A stretch of DNA of 58,183 bases from Cardiobacteriaceae bacterium (GTDB taxonomy: Bacteria > Pseudomonadota > Gammaproteobacteria > Cardiobacteriales > Cardiobacteriaceae): NCBI GenBank assembly GCA_030529365.1, contig JAUMXB010000015.1, positions 1 through 58,183 of the forward strand. The letters run 5' to 3'. Made by a program: the position numbers and the translations under genes. Positions 54,815 through 58,183 of this stretch are shown piece by piece (the first letter of the stretch is position 1; each line of letters begins with the position of its first letter). The notes beneath the pieces are model-generated. The model saw nothing but the letters and a program-made list of their open reading frames with translations. It searched no databases and had not been told where the DNA came from.

Positions 54815-56215
54815 ATGATGATCACACGTTTCGCACCCAGCCCCACCGGCGATCTGCACATCGGCGGCGTCCGTACCGCACTGTATTCCTGGCTCGCCGC
54901 GCGCCAGCACCACGGCGAATTCCGTCTGCGCATCGAAGATACCGACCGCGAGCGCTCCACCGAATCCTCAACCCAGGTCATACTTGACGGCATGCAATGG
55001 CTCGGGCTCGATCATCAGGGTGAAGTCATCTACCAAAGCAAGCGCTTTGACGTTTACAACAAAGTCATCGACGACATGCTCGCCAAAGGGCTTGCCTACC
55101 ATTGCTGGATGAGTGCGGAAGAACTCGATGCCCTGCGCGAAGCGCAAAAAGCGCGCGGCGAAAAACCGCGCTACAACGGTAAATACCGCAACGGCGGCGA
55201 TCCTGTGCCGGGCGTGACGCCCGTCGTGCGTTTCAAGAATCCGCTCGAAGGCAGCGTAAGCTGGGAAGACAAAGTGCGCGGCCGCATCACCATCAGCAAC
55301 GCCGAACTCGACGACATGATCATCCGCCGCTCCGACGGCAGCCCGACCTACAACTTCTGCGTCGTCGTCGATGATCACGAACAGGGCATCTCGCTCGTCA
55401 TCCGCGGCGATGACCACATCAACAACACCCCGCGGCAAATCAACCTCTACGAAGCGCTCGGCTATGCCATCCCCGAATTCGCGCACGTCCCCATGATTCT
55501 CGGTGACGACGGCAAGCGCCTGTCCAAGCGCCACGGCGCTACCAACGTCCTCTCCTACCGCGAAGAAGGCTATCTGCCGCAGGCCGTGCTCAATTATCTG
55601 GTGCGCCTCGGCTGGTCGCACGGCGATCAGGAAATCTTCAGCCTCGACGAATTGCTCGAAGTTTTCCGCATCGAAGACGTGCACAGCGCCCCGTCCACCT
55701 TCAATACCGAAAAGCTGCGCTGGCTCAACCAGCACTATATAAAGGAAAGCCAGCCGCAAGATTTGCTTGCAGGCGTCATGGAACAGTTCGCAGCCCTTGG
55801 CATTGCCGCCGATGAGCAGCGCGTGCTCGCCGCCATCCCCCATTATCAGGAACGCGCCAAAACTCTCAAGGAAATGGCCGAGCACATGCAATGGCTGTTC
55901 ACCGCGCCCACGGAATATCCCGAAAAAGCGGCAGCCAAAGCCTTCAAGAGCGACAGCCCTGCCCTCCTGCGCGATCTCGCCGCCCGTATCGGCGCGCTGG
56001 AAACCTTTACGGCAGAGAGCATCCACCACGCCATTGAAGCCAGTGTCGCGGAAAACGCTGTCGGCTTCGGCAAAATCGGCCAGCCTGCGCGTCTGGCACT
56101 CACGGGCGGCGCGCCCTCGCCTGATCTTGCCATCACTTTCTCGCTGCTCGATGCTGCGGAAGCCGCGCGTCGCCTCAATGCCGCTGCGGAATATATCGAG
56201 AAGAATCAGCCATAA
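54815..56215 (+). CDS. gltX: Glutamyl-tRNA synthetase
   Basis: A class I synthetase, 466 aa. The HIGH-like HIGG is at residues 15-18, and the KMSKS-like KRLSKRHGA near 234-242. RFAPSPTGDLHIGGVRTALYSWLAARQ, DHINNTPRQINLYEALG and NYLVRLGWSHGDQEIF are family-typical. The zinc-binding cysteines of the E. coli enzyme (CYC motif) are replaced by CWM, so this GltX is probably zinc-free. It precedes a tRNA cluster including two tRNA-Glu genes. Confidence 0.97.
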   Translation: MMITRFAPSPTGDLHIGGVRTALYSWLAARQHHGEFRLRIEDTDRERSTESSTQVILDGMQWLGLDHQGEVIYQSKRFDVYNKVIDDMLAKGLAYHCWMSAEELDALREAQKARGEKPRYNGKYRNGGDPVPGVTPVVRFKNPLEGSVSWEDKVRGRITISNAELDDMIIRRSDGSPTYNFCVVVDDHEQGISLVIRGDDHINNTPRQINLYEALGYAIPEFAHVPMILGDDGKRLSKRHGATNVLSYREEGYLPQAVLNYLVRLGWSHGDQEIFSLDELLEVFRIEDVHSAPSTFNTEKLRWLNQHYIKESQPQDLLAGVMEQFAALGIAADEQRVLAAIPHYQERAKTLKEMAEHMQWLFTAPTEYPEKAAAKAFKSDSPALLRDLAARIGALETFTAESIHHAIEASVAENAVGFGKIGQPARLALTGGAPSPDLAITFSLLDAAEAARRLNAAAEYIEKNQP

Positions 56216-56248
56216 ATAAAATTAGCAAAAATTTTTTTGATGGAGCCG

Positions 56249-56276
56249 TTGACAGCCTCATTTCCCCTGATAAAAT
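56249..56276 (+). promoter_or_regulatory. Promoter of the tRNA-Ala/tRNA-Glu cluster
   Basis: TTGACA (56249-56254), 16-bp spacer, TAAAAT (56271-56276), then GCGCGCTC, a GC-rich discriminator typical of stringently controlled stable-RNA promoters. Confidence 0.75.
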
Positions 56277-56297
56277 GCGCGCTCTCGTTAACAAGAC

Positions 56298-56373
56298 GGG
56301 GCTATAGCTCAGCTGGGAGAGCGCCTGCATGGCATGCAGGAGGTCAGCGGTTCGATCCCGCTTAGCTCCACCA
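56298..56373 (+). tRNA. tRNA-Ala (anticodon GGC)
   Basis: 76 nt with encoded CCA. Acceptor GGGGCTA/TAGCTCC, anticodon stem CCTGC/GCAGG with loop ATGGCAT, T-loop TTCGATC. Confidence 0.97.
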
Positions 56374-56387
56374 AAAGTTTCTGCCGC

Positions 56388-56462
56388 GTCCCCTTCGTCT
56401 AGCGGTTAGGACATCGCCCTTTCACGGCGGTAACAGGGGTTCGAATCCCCTAGGGGACGCCA
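56388..56462 (+). tRNA. tRNA-Glu (anticodon TTC), copy 1
   Basis: 75 nt with encoded CCA. Acceptor GTCCCCT/AGGGGAC, anticodon loop CTTTCAC, T-loop TTCGAAT. Anticodon stem TCGCC/GGCGG closes with a U-G pair. Confidence 0.97.
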
Positions 56463-56532
56463 TTTTTACTGGCGTAACTTTCCTTGTTAAAGATTCTTGT
56501 CTGCCTGCGGGCAACTCTGCAATACACACTCA

Positions 56533-56608
56533 GTCCCCTTCGTCTAGAGGCCTAGGACACCGCCCTTTCACGGCGATAACAGGGGTTCGAATCCCCTAGG
56601 GGACGCCA
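56533..56608 (+). tRNA. tRNA-Glu (anticodon TTC), copy 2
   Basis: 76 nt with encoded CCA, nearly identical to copy 1 but with one more base and other changes in the D-arm (AGAGGCCTA against AGCGGTTA). Its anticodon stem CCGCC/GGCGA has a C27-A43 mismatch at the base. Confidence 0.96.
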
Positions 56609-56700
56609 TTTGCGCTTTGCTTCTTTCCCTTTCCGAAAATATCTCCTCGCATTTCTGCAAAAAGCGTATCATGCCGCGTTTTAGCCACCGTCATCGCGCC

Positions 56701-57912
56701 ATGATCCAGAAATCGCACAAACTCGACAACGTCTGCTACGACATCCGCGGCCCCGTGCTCGAAGAAGCCGACCGCCTCATTCGCCAGGGCTACGACATCC
56801 TCAAGCTCAATATCGGCAATCCCGCCGTCTTCGGCTTCAATACGCCCGATGAAATGCGCGAAGACCTTCTCGCCAATCTTTCCAACGCGCAAGGCTACTC
56901 CGAATCCAGGGGCATCTTTGCCGCACGCAAGGCCATCATGCACGAAACCCAGCGTCTCGGCATCAAGGGCGTGACCGTCGATGACATTATTATTGGCAAC
57001 GGCGTGTCCGAACTGATTGTCATGGCCATGCAAGGCTTGCTCGATACCGGCGACGAAGTGCTGGTTCCCATGCCCGACTATCCGCTGTGGACCGCTGCTG
57101 TCAATCTCTCCGGCGGACGCGCGGTGCACTATCTTTGCGACGAGGAAAACGGCTGGCAACCCGATATCGACGACATCGCCGCCAAAGTCACCAACAAAAC
57201 CAAGGCCATCGTCCTGATCAATCCCAACAACCCTACTGGCGCGGTGTACAGCGCCGAGGTTGTGCGCCAGTTGGTGGAAATTGCCGAAGCGCACCAGCTG
57301 GTTATTTTTTCCGACGAAATCTACGACAAAATCCTCTACGACGGCGCCAAGCATACCCCGACGGCAACGCTGGTGGAAAATACGCTGTGCGTGACCATGA
57401 ACGGCCTTTCCAAAAACTACCGAGCCGCCGGATTCCGCGCTGGCTGGATGATACTCTCCGGCAACCTCGATTGCGCGGCCAGCTACATCCAGGGGCTCAA
57501 CATGCTCTCCTCCATGCGCCTGTGCGCCAACGTTCCCGCGCAATACATGATCCAAACCGCGCTTGGCGGCTATCAAAGCATCTACGACCTCGTGCTCCCC
57601 AAAGGCCGTCTGTTCGAACAGCGCAACCTCACGCACGAAATGGTCAATGCCATTCCCGGCCTTTCTGCCGTGGAACCGCAGGGCGCCATTTACACGTTCG
57701 TCAAAATGGACGTCGAGCGCTTCAATATTCACAACGACGAGCGCTTTGTTCTCGATCTCCTGCGCAGCAAGCAGATCTTGCTGGTGCACGGACGCGCCTT
57801 CAATTGGCATGCCCCGGATCATTTCCGCATTGTTTTCCTGCCTTATAAAAGCGATCTTGCCGTTGCACTTTCGAAGCTCGGCGATTTCCTGAAAAATTAC
57901 CGGCAGCGCTGA
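56701..57912 (+). CDS. alaA: Glutamate-pyruvate (alanine) aminotransferase
   Basis: A 403-aa class I PLP aminotransferase, very close to E. coli AlaA (YfbQ): KLDNVCYDIRGPVLEEADRL, LNIGNPAVFGF, IGNGVSELI, INPNNPTGAVYS, FSDEIYDKILYD, the PLP Lys in NGLSKNYRAAGFRAGWM, and MRLCANVPAQYMIQTALGGYQSI. It makes alanine from pyruvate with glutamate. Start at 56701 matches the family; ATG codons upstream (56671, 56617) are possible but unsupported. It lies between tRNA genes. Confidence 0.95.
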   Translation: MIQKSHKLDNVCYDIRGPVLEEADRLIRQGYDILKLNIGNPAVFGFNTPDEMREDLLANLSNAQGYSESRGIFAARKAIMHETQRLGIKGVTVDDIIIGNGVSELIVMAMQGLLDTGDEVLVPMPDYPLWTAAVNLSGGRAVHYLCDEENGWQPDIDDIAAKVTNKTKAIVLINPNNPTGAVYSAEVVRQLVEIAEAHQLVIFSDEIYDKILYDGAKHTPTATLVENTLCVTMNGLSKNYRAAGFRAGWMILSGNLDCAASYIQGLNMLSSMRLCANVPAQYMIQTALGGYQSIYDLVLPKGRLFEQRNLTHEMVNAIPGLSAVEPQGAIYTFVKMDVERFNIHNDERFVLDLLRSKQILLVHGRAFNWHAPDHFRIVFLPYKSDLAVALSKLGDFLKNYRQR

Positions 57913-57927
57913 GCAGAAAATTTCTCC

Positions 57928-57963
57928 GCGATGCTTGACGCGCTCCGCAAGCATCGCTAGAAT
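57928..57963 (+). promoter_or_regulatory. tRNA-Asn promoter with a 10-bp palindrome spanning its spacer
   Basis: TTGACG (57935-57940), 17-bp spacer, TAGAAT (57958-57963), GCGCGCTC discriminator. A perfect inverted repeat GCGATGCTTG (57928-57937) / CAAGCATCGC (57948-57957) overlaps the -35 and fills the spacer up to the -10. It may double as the alaA transcript end, although no T-run follows. Confidence 0.7.
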
Positions 57964-57982
57964 GCGCGCTCTTTTCCGGCAT

Positions 57983-58058
<76 letters not shown>

Positions 58059-58082
58059 TTTTACAATTTAATTTCATACCAT

Positions 58083-58158
<76 letters not shown>

Positions 58159-58183
58159 TCTTCTCTCTCATCATCCACTTTCA

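Overview
This window looks like chromosomal core DNA of a GC-rich gammaproteobacterium. The supporting gene orders are rpsB-tsf-pyrH-frr-uppS, ubiG-mupP-yciK, kdsD-lptC-lptA-lptB-rpoN and lptD-surA-rsmA. The rest is strong codon bias, CCA-encoding tRNA genes and an outer-membrane/LPS export machinery. Several orders are broken compared with better-known relatives: cdsA is missing after uppS, scpA before scpB, pdxA between surA and rsmA, and hpf-ptsN after rpoN. This fits a lineage with rearranged short operons such as Cardiobacteriales, but the assignment is inference only.

Layout. 0.4-9 kb: the translation/pyrimidine/isoprenoid block (uppS, frr, pyrH, tsf, rpsB on minus), then map, a small membrane protein and aspS on plus, an AT-rich foreign-looking membrane protein gene (7574-8650) and a DUF4298 gene. 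9-16 kb: a duplicated repeat block, a lipoprotein, rluB-scpB, two tandem amino-acid-binding proteins, a WG-repeat exported protein, an SDR and rsmA. 16-25 kb: surA, lptD, purH, a LysP-like permease, a nitroreductase and a NYN/LOTUS protein. 25-34 kb: a thioredoxin-like protein, hpf, glpK, a metallophosphoesterase, an 82-bp tandem array, nspC, a CDF metal exporter, a DUF2254 protein and tcdA. 34-41 kb: tatD-like, a compact operon DUF350 / SPFH / DUF4178 / 53-aa membrane peptide / AdoMet decarboxylase, then hflD, an outer-membrane barrel protein and mnmA. 41-47.5 kb: ubiG-mupP-yciK-like-kdsD-lptC-lptA-lptB-rpoN. 47.5-58 kb: a MITE, a CreB-like regulator, tRNA-Pro, pgeF, serA, a candidate small RNA, a YdcH-like gene, glnA, an M14-family protein, gltX, tRNA-Ala, two tRNA-Glu, alaA and two identical tRNA-Asn.

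The most unusual aspect is between the genes. At least 21 intergenic sites carry one palindromic repeat family with a core AAGCGCTT. Cores usually occur in pairs exactly 31 bp apart, around a second palindrome. One copy has been split by a 328-bp element with 25-bp terminal inverted repeats and an 8-bp target duplication. A second REP-like family (GTAGGTCGGCC / GGCCGACCTAC) forms a perfect-period 82-bp array and also a triplicated block near 9.3 kb. Other points worth attention are the DUF350-SPFH-DUF4178-AdoMetDC operon (a candidate membrane-stress system with a polyamine-type enzyme but no spermidine synthase), a roughly 77-nt candidate sRNA with a consensus promoter and an anti-Shine-Dalgarno-like segment, and a YciK homologue that has lost its catalytic residues.

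All calls come from reading sequence and motifs by eye. No database search or folding program was run.
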